Below are positions 7,769 through 17,000 of a DNA stretch of 64,000 bases, piece after piece. The notes beneath the pieces were generated by a model, which did not search any database, was not told the origin of the DNA, and saw nothing but the letters and a program-made list of their open reading frames with translations. The stretch is taken from positions 2,976,001-3,040,000 of the forward strand of contig CAVWVB010000001.1 in assembly GCA_963758365.1 (NCBI GenBank), in the 5' to 3' direction. A program made the translations under genes and the position numbers. The DNA comes from Dokdonella_A sp963758365. GTDB lineage: Bacteria; Pseudomonadota; Gammaproteobacteria; Xanthomonadales; Rhodanobacteraceae. How positions within the stretch are numbered: the stretch's first letter is position 1; each line of letters starts with the position of its first letter.

Positions 7769-10700
7769 GGTGATCGACACCTACGAACTGTCGCCGATCC
7801 AGGAGGGCATGCTGTTTCACGCGGTCAGCGCGAGCGGCCGCGGCGTCGACATCGAACAGATCGTCATCTCCCTGGAGGAAGCGCTCGACCTGCCGCGTTT
7901 CCGCCACGCGTGGCAGTCGCTCATGCAGCGCCACGGCATCCTGCGCACGCGTTTCCGGTGGGAGGATGTCGAGGTACCGCGACAGGAAGTGATGGACGCC
8001 GCGGAACTGCCGCTCGTTCAGGCCGACTGGCGCGACCTGACCGTCGAGGCCGCCGAGCGGAAATTCGGCGCGCAGCTGGCCGGCGACCGATCCGCCGATT
8101 TCGATCTCGCGTCGGCGCCCGTGATGCGGCTGTTCGTCGCATGGTTGCCGGCGAGCCGCGTTCGCATCATCTGGACCTTTCATCACGCGCTTCTCGATGG
8201 GCGCTCGTTCGGCATCGTGCTGCGCGAACTCTTCGCGATCTACGACGCAGCGGGCAAGGGGACGCCCCTCGCGCTGGCGGACCCCGCGCCGTATCGCGAC
8301 TATATCGTGTGGCGCCGCTCGCTGGATCTCGGTGCGGCCGAGGCGTACTGGCGCGAGTCGCTGCGCGGCTTCCGCGCGCCGACACCGTTCGTCGTCGACC
8401 ACAGCGCGGATGAAGTCGACACGGCCGAAGCGTTCGCCGTCCGCCAAAGGCGTCTGTCCGGTCAATTGACCGAACAGCTGCGGGTGGCTGCCGATGCGGC
8501 CGCCGTCACCCTCAACACGCTGTTGCAGGCGGCCTGGGCGGTGCTGCTGCATCGCTACAGCGGCGAGTCCGATATCGTCTTCGGCGCCACGCGCGCGGGT
8601 CGGCAGACCGGCCTCGCGGAGTCCGCCGGCATGGTCGGGCTGTTCATCAATACGCTGCCGATGCGCGTGAATGTCGACGGCGATGCCGCGATCGGTCCAT
8701 GGCTGCGTTCGCTGCGCGCCCAGCAGCGCGCAGTGCGTCCGTTCGAACACACGCCGCTGGCCGCGGTACAGGCATGGAGCGAAGTGCCGCGCGGACTTCC
8801 GCTGTTCGAGAGCGTGATCGTCTACGACCATCACACGCTCGATGCGCAGTTGCGCGGCGAAGGCTGGCCGGGCCGCCATTTCGAGTACGTCGGCCGGACC
8901 AACTTCCCGCTGACCCTGGTCGCCTATGGCGACGACGAAATGCTGCTGCGCCTGGAGTATTCGCGCAGTCGCTTCGACGATGCCGCCGTCGCACGCATGC
9001 TCGATCACCTGGCCGTGCTGCTCGAGGGCCTCGCCAGCGGCCGCGCCGAGCATGTACGCGACCTCGAACTCCTCAGCGATCCGGAACGAGCCCAACTGGG
9101 CGGTACGGCCCCGATGGCGCCGGTGGCGGTGCGCCATGCGAGCCTGCACGCAGGCTTCCAGGAGCAGGTCGCGCGCAGCCCTGAAGCGGTCGCGCTGGTG
9201 TTCCCGGCCGAGCACGGCCGCGTCGAACTCAGCTATGCCGAACTGGACCGGCGTGCGAACGCCCTGGCCGCGCACCTGCGTGCGCTCGGCGTCGGACCCA
9301 ACCAGCTGGTCGGCCTGCGCAGCGAGCGCAACGCCGACCTGGTCGTCGCGATCCTCGCGATCCTCAAGGCCGGCGGCGCCTACCTGCCGCTGGATCCGGT
9401 CTACCCGGCCGAACGCATCGCGTTCATGCTGCGCGATGCTGACGTGCGCGTGGTCCTCACCCAGCGCCGCCTCGCCGCCGACCTGACCGACGCGGCGGTC
9501 ACCTGCGTGTGCCTGGACGAGCCGCTGCCGTCCGCGGGTGCCGCGCCCGCCGCCGCGCCCGCTGCGGCCCAGGACCTGGCCTACGTGATCTACACCTCCG
9601 GCTCGACCGGCCAGCCCAAGGGCGTGCGCATCACCCATCACAACGTGCTGCGCCTGTTCGCCGCCACCGATCCCTGGTTCGGCTTCCAGGCCGACGACGT
9701 GTGGACCCTGTTCCACTCCTACGCCTTCGACTTCTCGGTCTGGGAGCTGTGGGGCGCGCTGCTGTATGGCGGCCGCCTCGTGGTCGTCCCGCAGGAACTG
9801 AGCCGCCACCCCGAGGCGTTCCGCACCCTGCTCGTGGACGAGCAGGTGACCGTGCTCAACCAGACCCCGACCGCGTTCCGCCAGCTCATCGACAGCGACC
9901 GCGCCGCGCCGCCTGCCGCCTTCGCGCTGCGCTACGTGATCTTCGGCGGCGAAGCGCTGGAACTGCAGAGCCTCAAGCCCTGGTTCGACCGCTATGGCGA
10001 GGTCCGGCCCCGGCTCATCAACATGTACGGCATCACCGAGACCACCGTGCATGTGACCTACCGGCCGCTGGGTCTGACCGACCTCGAGCAGCGTGCCGGC
10101 AGCGTGATCGGCGTGCCGATCCCGGACCTGCGCGTGCATGTGCTCGATGCGCACGGCCGGCCGGTTCCGCTCGGCGTTGCGGGCGAGATGTACATCGCCG
10201 GTGCCGGCGTCGCGGCCGGCTACCTGAACCGTCCCGAGCTGACCGCCCAGCGCTTCGTCGCCGATCCGTTCCAGCCCGCGGGCACGCCGCCCGCGCCGAT
10301 GTACCGCAGCGGCGATCTGGCCCGGCGCCTGGACAACGGCGAGCTGGAGTACCTCGGGCGCATCGACCAGCAGGTCAAGATCCGCGGCTTCCGCATCGAG
10401 CTGGGCGAGATCGAGGCCGTCCTTGCCCAGGATCCGGCCATCCGCCAGGTCGCCGTGATCGATCGCGAGGACGTCCCCGGCGACCGCCGCCTGGTCGCCT
10501 ACCTGGTCGCCACGTCCACCTCCGGTCTCCTCGACCAGCTGCGCGAACGCCTGCGCCTGCGCCTGCCCGACTACATGGTGCCCGCCCATTTCCTCTTCCT
10601 CGATGTCCTCCCGCTCACCGCCAACGGCAAGCTCGACCGCCGTGCCCTGCCTGCCCCCGACCGCGCCCGCACCGACTCCGCCAAACCCTTCGTCGCACCG

Positions 10701-13700
10701 CGCACGCGCACCGAACAGACGATCGCCGATGTCTGGAAGGCGGTCTTGCGCGTGGATCGGGTCGGCATCGACGACCACTTTCTCGAGCTTGGCGGCGATT
10801 CGATCCTGAGCATCCAGGTGATCGCACGATGCCGTCAGCAGGGGCTGCGCCTTGCCCCGAAGGACCTGTTCCAGCACCCGACCGTGGCTCAGCTCGCGGG
10901 CGTCGTCGGCACGATCGGCGCGAACGAGCCGAACCGCGCTGATGCTGCCAGTGGCATCGTTCCGCTGACTCCGATTCAACGCTGGTTCTTCGACCAGCGC
11001 TTCGAGCACGCGCATCACTGGAACCAGGCGTTCCTGTTCGTCGTCGCCGCGGATCTCGATCCGGCCCTGCTCGAGCAGGCGCTCGGATTCGTACTCCGGC
11101 AACACGACGCGCTGCGTCTGCGCTACACCCGGCAGGGCGAAGCATGGACTCAACGCTACGCCGACGCGGCGATGGTCGTCGTGCAGCGCATCGATCTTTC
11201 GGACATCGCCGCGACCGGGCAGGGGGACGCGATCACCGACCACGCGACGACGGTCCAGGAGCAGCTGGATCTCGAAAACGGACCCTTGCTGCGGCTCGTC
11301 CATTTCAATCTCGGTGGAGCAGCGCCGGGCCGCGTCCTGCTGGTCATTCACCATCTGGTCGTCGACGGCGTGTCGTGGCGCATGCTGCGCGAAGACCTCG
11401 AGTCCGCCTATCTCGCGCTCGCCGCGGGCGTGCAGCCGCAGTTCTCGGAGAAGACCAGCTCGATGCGCAGCTGGGCGGAACGCAGCCTCGAGTTCGCGCG
11501 TACCGCGCAGGTGACGGACACGCTGCCGCACTGGCGCGCGGTGGGTGCGGTTGCGGCCACGACATTGCCCGCGGACCCGGCTGTCGACCGCGTCTCGCGG
11601 CCAGGACGCGTGGCAGCGCGTCTGTCCGACCTGCACACGCGCGATCTTCTGCAACGCCTGCCCAAGGTGTTTCGGACCCAGATCAACGACGCGCTACTGA
11701 GCAGTCTGGCGCGCGCCTTGCGCCCGCTAGTCGACGGTCCTCATTTGCGCGTCGACCTCGAGGGACATGGTCGGGAGCACATCGCGGACGACATCGACGT
11801 ATCGCGTACCGTGGGCTGGTTCACGACGCTGTTTCCCGTCGCGCTGCAGCTGCCCGCCGAGGGCGATGCGATCGACTGCCTGCTCGCGGTCCGTGATCAA
11901 CTGCGTCAGGTCCCACACCGCGGAATGAGCTACGGCTTGCTGCGCTACATATCGGAAGACCAATCGGTGCGCGATGCCCTCGCCGCCGCGGAACCGTCCT
12001 CGGTGTTGTTCAACTATCTCGGACAGTTCGACGCGGTCGTTGCCGATTCACGATTGTTCACGTTTGCGCAGGAGTCGACCGGTCCATGGCGCAGTCCGCG
12101 CGCGAGACGCACGCACGCGCTGGAAATCGTCAGTCTCGTTCGCGCCGGCCAGCTCGAGATCGAGTGGCACTATGATGCCGGGGTGTACCTGGAATCGACG
12201 ATCGCCGACGCTGCGAACCGCATGCTGTCGGCATTGCGCGAGCTCATCGATGCCGCGGAAAGTTCGCCGGTCGCGCGCTTCACGCCCGCGGATTTCCCGC
12301 TGGCCGCGCTCGATCAGACGCAGTTGAACCGCGTGTTGTCGCGCTACCCGCAGGCCCGGGACATCTACCCTCTGACGCCGATGCAGAAGTTGTTCTTCTC
12401 GATGGAGTCGTCGGCGTCGACTCTCGGCTTCGAGCAATGGCATTTTCGGATCGATGGAACCATCAGCCCGCGGCTTCTGCAGCGCGCGGTCGAGCACGTG
12501 ATCGAGCGGCACGCCATCCTGCGCAGCGCGTTCATCGACGATGGCGCCGCGCAGCCGTTGCAGATCGTCCTGCAGAGCGCGCCGCTGCCGTGGGTCGAGC
12601 AGGACTGGAGCGACCTGAGCGCAGCCGAACAGGTCTCGCGCCTCGAGGACACGCTTGCAGCCGATGCCGCGCGCGGATTCGATCTTGCGGCGCCACCCGC
12701 GATGCGCGTCGGCCTGTACCGTATCGGCGAGCATTGCTGGCACCTGATCTGGAGTACTCACCATCTGTGCATCGACGGCTGGTCCTGGCCGGTCGTGTTT
12801 CGCGACGTCTCGCGCTTCTATTCGGCCTTCGAAACCGGTTCCGTGCCAGCGCTCGATGCGGCGCCGTCGTTCCGCGACTATGTCGAGTGGCTTGCCCGTT
12901 CCGCGCCGGAGTCCGAGGGGTTCTGGCGCAGCCAGTTGCATGGGTTCGCCGAGCCGACACCGCTGCGGCTGGGCCTGACCGCCGCGACGGATACCGGGAA
13001 CACCGATCCCGCGCATCGCGCGCCGCTCGAGACGACCCTCGTCATCGCCGCGGACACGACCGCCGCCTTGCGTGAGCTTGCGCGCAGCGAACGGGTGACT
13101 CCGAGCGTCGTGATGGGTGCGGCGTGGGCGTTGCTGCTGGCTCACTATGGCGCCAACGACGACGTCGTATTCGGCGCCTCGTTTTCCGGGCGCCCGGCTG
13201 AAGTGGGCGGCATCGAGTCGCTGGTCGGCCCGTGCGTGAACAACCTGCCGGTGCGCACCAAGGTGGCAAAGCAGCAATCGCTCGCGGACTGGCTCGCGAT
13301 ATTGCAACGCACCCAGTTCGAACTCGCCCAACACCAATACACACCACTCGAACGGATCCAGCAATGGACCGGGGTTGCGTGGCGTCACCGCCTTTTCGAC
13401 AGCCTGATCGTGTTCCAGAACTATCAGGTCGATGCCGACGCGCGAAAGATCGGAACCGACGCAAGACTCAGCTTGCTCGCGGCTCCCGAAGCGACCAACT
13501 ATCCGCTGACCATCGCGGTGACGATGGCGGACGAGATGCGCGTTCGCTTCATTCATCAGGCGACCGCGCTCAACGCGGCGGACATCCGCCAGTTTGCGGC
13601 CGATCTGGACATCGTCCTGCGTGCTTTCGGGCAGTCTGGCGCCGCGAGTGTTGGGGATCTGCTTGCACTTCTGCCGGCCGCGCTGCGTGGGCGCGCAAGA

Positions 13701-14066
13701 GCCGCTTCCCTCTCCAGGACATCCGCAAGGACCGGCGATTACGTGGCTCCCGGCAGCGAAGCCGAGCGCGTGATTGCCGAGCTGTGGCGCGAGCTGTTCG
13801 GTGTCGACCGCATTTCGCTCGACGACAACTTCTTCGAGCTGGGTGGCCATTCGCTGTTGCTGGTGCGCGCGCATGCACTGCTCAAGCAACGATTGCGCGC
13901 CGACCTGCCGATCGTCGCCCTGCTCCAGTACCCGACGGTGCGGTCGCTCGCACGCCACCTGAGCGGTGAGCGCGCCACAACGCCGGGTTCCGAAGCCGCG
14001 GTTGATCGCGCTCGCAAACAGCGCGAGGCTTACGCGCGGCAACGCAACCTCCCGGGAAAACGCTAG
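7761..14066 (+). CDS. Non-ribosomal peptide synthetase, C-A-T-E-C-T
   Basis: The product has 2101 residues. The first domain is a condensation domain (FHHALLDG, His141-142). An adenylation domain follows at about 437-985 with YTSGSTGQPKG and GITETT. Residues that line up with the Stachelhaus positions read D-F-W-N-I-G-M-V-H-K, the known threonine code. Carrier 1 has LGGDSI (Ser1014), the form usual before epimerases. An epimerisation domain shows HHLVVDGVSW (from His1197), EGHGRE, TVGWFTTLFP and FNYLG (from 1417). A second condensation domain has HHLCIDGWSW (from 1667), and carrier 2 has LGGHSL (Ser2031). No A domain lies between the second C and the last carrier. With no upstream donor, the first C may accept an acyl starter. 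The ATG at 7761 overlaps the PPTase stop. Confidence 0.95.
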   Translation: MSEVIDTYELSPIQEGMLFHAVSASGRGVDIEQIVISLEEALDLPRFRHAWQSLMQRHGILRTRFRWEDVEVPRQEVMDAAELPLVQADWRDLTVEAAERKFGAQLAGDRSADFDLASAPVMRLFVAWLPASRVRIIWTFHHALLDGRSFGIVLRELFAIYDAAGKGTPLALADPAPYRDYIVWRRSLDLGAAEAYWRESLRGFRAPTPFVVDHSADEVDTAEAFAVRQRRLSGQLTEQLRVAADAAAVTLNTLLQAAWAVLLHRYSGESDIVFGATRAGRQTGLAESAGMVGLFINTLPMRVNVDGDAAIGPWLRSLRAQQRAVRPFEHTPLAAVQAWSEVPRGLPLFESVIVYDHHTLDAQLRGEGWPGRHFEYVGRTNFPLTLVAYGDDEMLLRLEYSRSRFDDAAVARMLDHLAVLLEGLASGRAEHVRDLELLSDPERAQLGGTAPMAPVAVRHASLHAGFQEQVARSPEAVALVFPAEHGRVELSYAELDRRANALAAHLRALGVGPNQLVGLRSERNADLVVAILAILKAGGAYLPLDPVYPAERIAFMLRDADVRVVLTQRRLAADLTDAAVTCVCLDEPLPSAGAAPAAAPAAAQDLAYVIYTSGSTGQPKGVRITHHNVLRLFAATDPWFGFQADDVWTLFHSYAFDFSVWELWGALLYGGRLVVVPQELSRHPEAFRTLLVDEQVTVLNQTPTAFRQLIDSDRAAPPAAFALRYVIFGGEALELQSLKPWFDRYGEVRPRLINMYGITETTVHVTYRPLGLTDLEQRAGSVIGVPIPDLRVHVLDAHGRPVPLGVAGEMYIAGAGVAAGYLNRPELTAQRFVADPFQPAGTPPAPMYRSGDLARRLDNGELEYLGRIDQQVKIRGFRIELGEIEAVLAQDPAIRQVAVIDREDVPGDRRLVAYLVATSTSGLLDQLRERLRLRLPDYMVPAHFLFLDVLPLTANGKLDRRALPAPDRARTDSAKPFVAPRTRTEQTIADVWKAVLRVDRVGIDDHFLELGGDSILSIQVIARCRQQGLRLAPKDLFQHPTVAQLAGVVGTIGANEPNRADAASGIVPLTPIQRWFFDQRFEHAHHWNQAFLFVVAADLDPALLEQALGFVLRQHDALRLRYTRQGEAWTQRYADAAMVVVQRIDLSDIAATGQGDAITDHATTVQEQLDLENGPLLRLVHFNLGGAAPGRVLLVIHHLVVDGVSWRMLREDLESAYLALAAGVQPQFSEKTSSMRSWAERSLEFARTAQVTDTLPHWRAVGAVAATTLPADPAVDRVSRPGRVAARLSDLHTRDLLQRLPKVFRTQINDALLSSLARALRPLVDGPHLRVDLEGHGREHIADDIDVSRTVGWFTTLFPVALQLPAEGDAIDCLLAVRDQLRQVPHRGMSYGLLRYISEDQSVRDALAAAEPSSVLFNYLGQFDAVVADSRLFTFAQESTGPWRSPRARRTHALEIVSLVRAGQLEIEWHYDAGVYLESTIADAANRMLSALRELIDAAESSPVARFTPADFPLAALDQTQLNRVLSRYPQARDIYPLTPMQKLFFSMESSASTLGFEQWHFRIDGTISPRLLQRAVEHVIERHAILRSAFIDDGAAQPLQIVLQSAPLPWVEQDWSDLSAAEQVSRLEDTLAADAARGFDLAAPPAMRVGLYRIGEHCWHLIWSTHHLCIDGWSWPVVFRDVSRFYSAFETGSVPALDAAPSFRDYVEWLARSAPESEGFWRSQLHGFAEPTPLRLGLTAATDTGNTDPAHRAPLETTLVIAADTTAALRELARSERVTPSVVMGAAWALLLAHYGANDDVVFGASFSGRPAEVGGIESLVGPCVNNLPVRTKVAKQQSLADWLAILQRTQFELAQHQYTPLERIQQWTGVAWRHRLFDSLIVFQNYQVDADARKIGTDARLSLLAAPEATNYPLTIAVTMADEMRVRFIHQATALNAADIRQFAADLDIVLRAFGQSGAASVGDLLALLPAALRGRARAASLSRTSARTGDYVAPGSEAERVIAELWRELFGVDRISLDDNFFELGGHSLLLVRAHALLKQRLRADLPIVALLQYPTVRSLARHLSGERATTPGSEAAVDRARKQREAYARQRNLPGKR
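9072..10705 (+). repeat. Direct repeat copy 1: adenylation domain of first NRPS
   Basis: This 1634-base stretch recurs at 20288-21921 in the same orientation, offset by 11216 bases. By reading both copies I find one difference: T at 10521 against C at 21737, giving Ser against Pro in the TST(S/P)G loop. Outside the borders the sequences diverge at once. The repeat begins at the C/A linker (SDPERAQL) and stops just before the carrier domain, so the unit is a complete A domain with its linkers. Such identity means very recent duplication or gene conversion. Confidence 0.95.
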
Positions 14067-14070
14067 CACG

Positions 14071-17000
14071 ATGGCCTACTCCGACGCTTACGACCCGCTC
14101 GAAGGCATTGCCATCGTCGGCATGGCCGGGCGCTTCCCCGAGGCGGGCAGCGTCGCGGCGCTCTGGCGCAACCTGCTCGCCCGACGCGAGTGCATTTCGC
14201 GCTTCGCGCCGGAGGAACTGGAACCGGCTCACTACGAGGACATGGTCGCGCGCGCGAATCCGGGTTACGTGCGCGCGCGCGGCGTGCTCGCCGATGCCGA
14301 CCAGTTCGATGAGCGCTTTTTCGGATTCAACCCGAAGGAAGCCGAGGTGCTCGATCCGCAGCAGCGCCTGTTCCTGCAGGCCGCATGGGAAGCATTCGAG
14401 CACGCGGGTCATGACCCGGGGCGGTTTGCCGGACCGATCGGCGTGTTCGCGGGAGCGACCGCCAACAGCTACTACCTGCAGAACCTGCTCTCGCGCCGCG
14501 ACATCACCGAACTGGTCGGACCGCTGCTCACCCTGATGGGCAACAACAACGACTACATCGCGACACGGGTCGCGTACAAGTTCGACCTCAAGGGTCCGGC
14601 GCTCAATATCCAGAATGCCTGTTCGACATCCCTGGTTGCGGTGTGCACGGCGGTGCAGAGCCTGCAGACCTATCAATGCGACATGGCGCTGGCCGGCGGC
14701 GTTTCCATCCAGTTGCCGCAGCGCCGCGGATACCTGTACGAGGATGGATCGATCCTGTCTCCCGACGGTCACTGTCGCGCCTTCGACAAGGACGCCGCAG
14801 GCACGGTGTTCAGCAATGGACTCGGCGTCGTCGTGTTGCGCCGGCTACGCGACGCGATCGAGGACGGCGACACCGTATACGCGGTGATCAAGGGTGCCGC
14901 GCTGAACAACGACGGCAGTGCGAAGGTCAGCTTCACCGCGCCCAGCGTCGACGGACATGCCCAGGTCATCTCGATGGCGCAGGCACTCGGCGGCATCGAT
15001 CCGGCGACGATTTCCTATGTCGAAGCGCACGGCACCGGAACCGCACTCGGCGATCCGATCGAAATCGCGGGACTCACCCAAGCCTTCCGCGCCGGCGGCG
15101 CACACGGCAACGGGTTCTGTGCGATCGGATCGATCAAGTCCAACATCGGCCACCTCGACGTGGCGGCAGGCGTGGCCGGCCTCATCAAGGCGACGCTCGC
15201 GCTGCACCACGGAATTCTTCCCGCGAGCATCAATTTCACCTCGCCAAATCCGAAACTCGGTATCGAGAACACGCCGTTCTTCGTCAACGCGGCGCAACGT
15301 GACTGGCCTCGCGGCGAAACACCGCGTCGCGCGGGCGTCAGTTCGTTCGGCGTCGGCGGCACCAATGCGCACGTGGTCCTCGAGGAAGCCCCGCAACGCG
15401 AGCCGGCTGGCGCCAGGGCGCGCGACGAGCAACTTGTCGTACTGTCGGCACGCGACGCGGATGCATTGCAACGGGTGGCCGACGGGCTGCGGAACCATCT
15501 GCAGCAGGACGCGATCGCGGATCTCGCCGACGTCGCCTATACGCTGCAAGTCGGCCGTCGCGGCTTCAGCCACCGGCGGTCGCTCGTCTGTCGCGGACGC
15601 GAGGACGCGATCTCCCTGCTCGCCGGGGGCGATCCGAAGCGTGTGCACGAGTACAGCGGCGACGTGCAGCCGGTGCGGATCGGTTTCATGTTTCCGGGCC
15701 AGGGTGCCCAGTACGTGAACATGGGGCGCCGTCTTTACGACTCGGAGCCCGGGTTCCGCTACAACATCGACGCCTGCGCGCGCGCACTCGAACCGCATCT
15801 GGGTTTCGACTTGCGTCACGTTCTTTATCCGGGCGATGCGCAGGCCGGGGACGCGCGTGATCGACTTACCCAGACCGCGATCACGCAACCCGCGTTGTTC
15901 GCGATCGAATACGCGCTCGCGCAATTGTGGATCTCCTGGGGCGTGAAGCCTGATGTGACGATCGGACACAGCATCGGCGAGTACGTCGCAGCCTGCATCG
16001 GCGGCACGTTCGCGCTGTCGGACGCGCTCGCGCTCGTCGCCCGACGCGCGCGCCTGATGCAGGAAATGCCGGCCGGGTCGATGCTCGCGGTGCGCGCATC
16101 CGCGCAGAGTCTCGCAGCCGATCTGGTGCCCGGCACATCGATTGCCGCACTCAATGCAGCCAGGATGACGGTCGTCTCCGGAGATCACGCCGCGATCGGC
16201 GAGCTTGCGCGCGCACTCGACGCGAAGGGTGTCGCGCATCGGCCACTGAGCACTTCGCATGCCTACCATTCGCCGATGATGGATGCGGTGGTCGAGCCGT
16301 TCATGGCCATAGTCGAAGCCACGCCACGGCGTGCTCCGGATATTCGCTGGGTCTCGAGTCTGACCGGGCAGCTGATTGCAGACCAAGAGGCCGTCGATCC
16401 GGCCTACTGGGGGCGGCAGTTGCGCGAGCCCGTGCAGTTCGTCAAGGGCATCGAACCGCTCCTCGATGCGCGGATCGCGCTGCTCGAGGTCGGACCCGGG
16501 CAGGCGCTGACCAGCCTTGCGCGGCAGCAGGGCCGCCGCGTCGCGGGCCAGCTGATCACGACGTCGTTGCACCACGGGCAGGACTTCGAGGCAGACCTTT
16601 CGTGCCTGCTTGCGGCCGCAGGCCAGCTATGGACCCGCAACGTGGCCATCGACTGGCGAAAACTGCACGGCGACGTCGAGCGGCGGCGAGTCCCGCTGCC
16701 GACCTACCCGTTCCGTCGCGAGCGCCACTGGGTGGACCCCGATCCTCAGGTCGGCCCCCGCAATCATGCGGCTGGGCAGCCGCTCGCCGACGCGGTCACC
16801 CGAGCAGCCGCCGAATCCGCCATCCCATTTCCCACTGCGATCACCCCGGCCGTCATGACCAGCCAACGAAACACCGTCCTGATCCCTCGCCTGCAGGCCC
16901 TGTTCGCGGACCTCGCGGGTATCGACGCGGCCAGCCTGAGTCCAGAAGTGGACTTTCTCGAGCTCGGATTCGACTCTCTGTCGCTGACCCAGGCGAGCAA

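Noticed and set aside
7524..11654. Minus-strand open frame of 1376 codons opposite the first NRPS
   Set aside because: It is a mirror frame of GC-rich coding DNA. The plus strand encodes clear C, A, T and E domains, and the minus product has low complexity and no motif.
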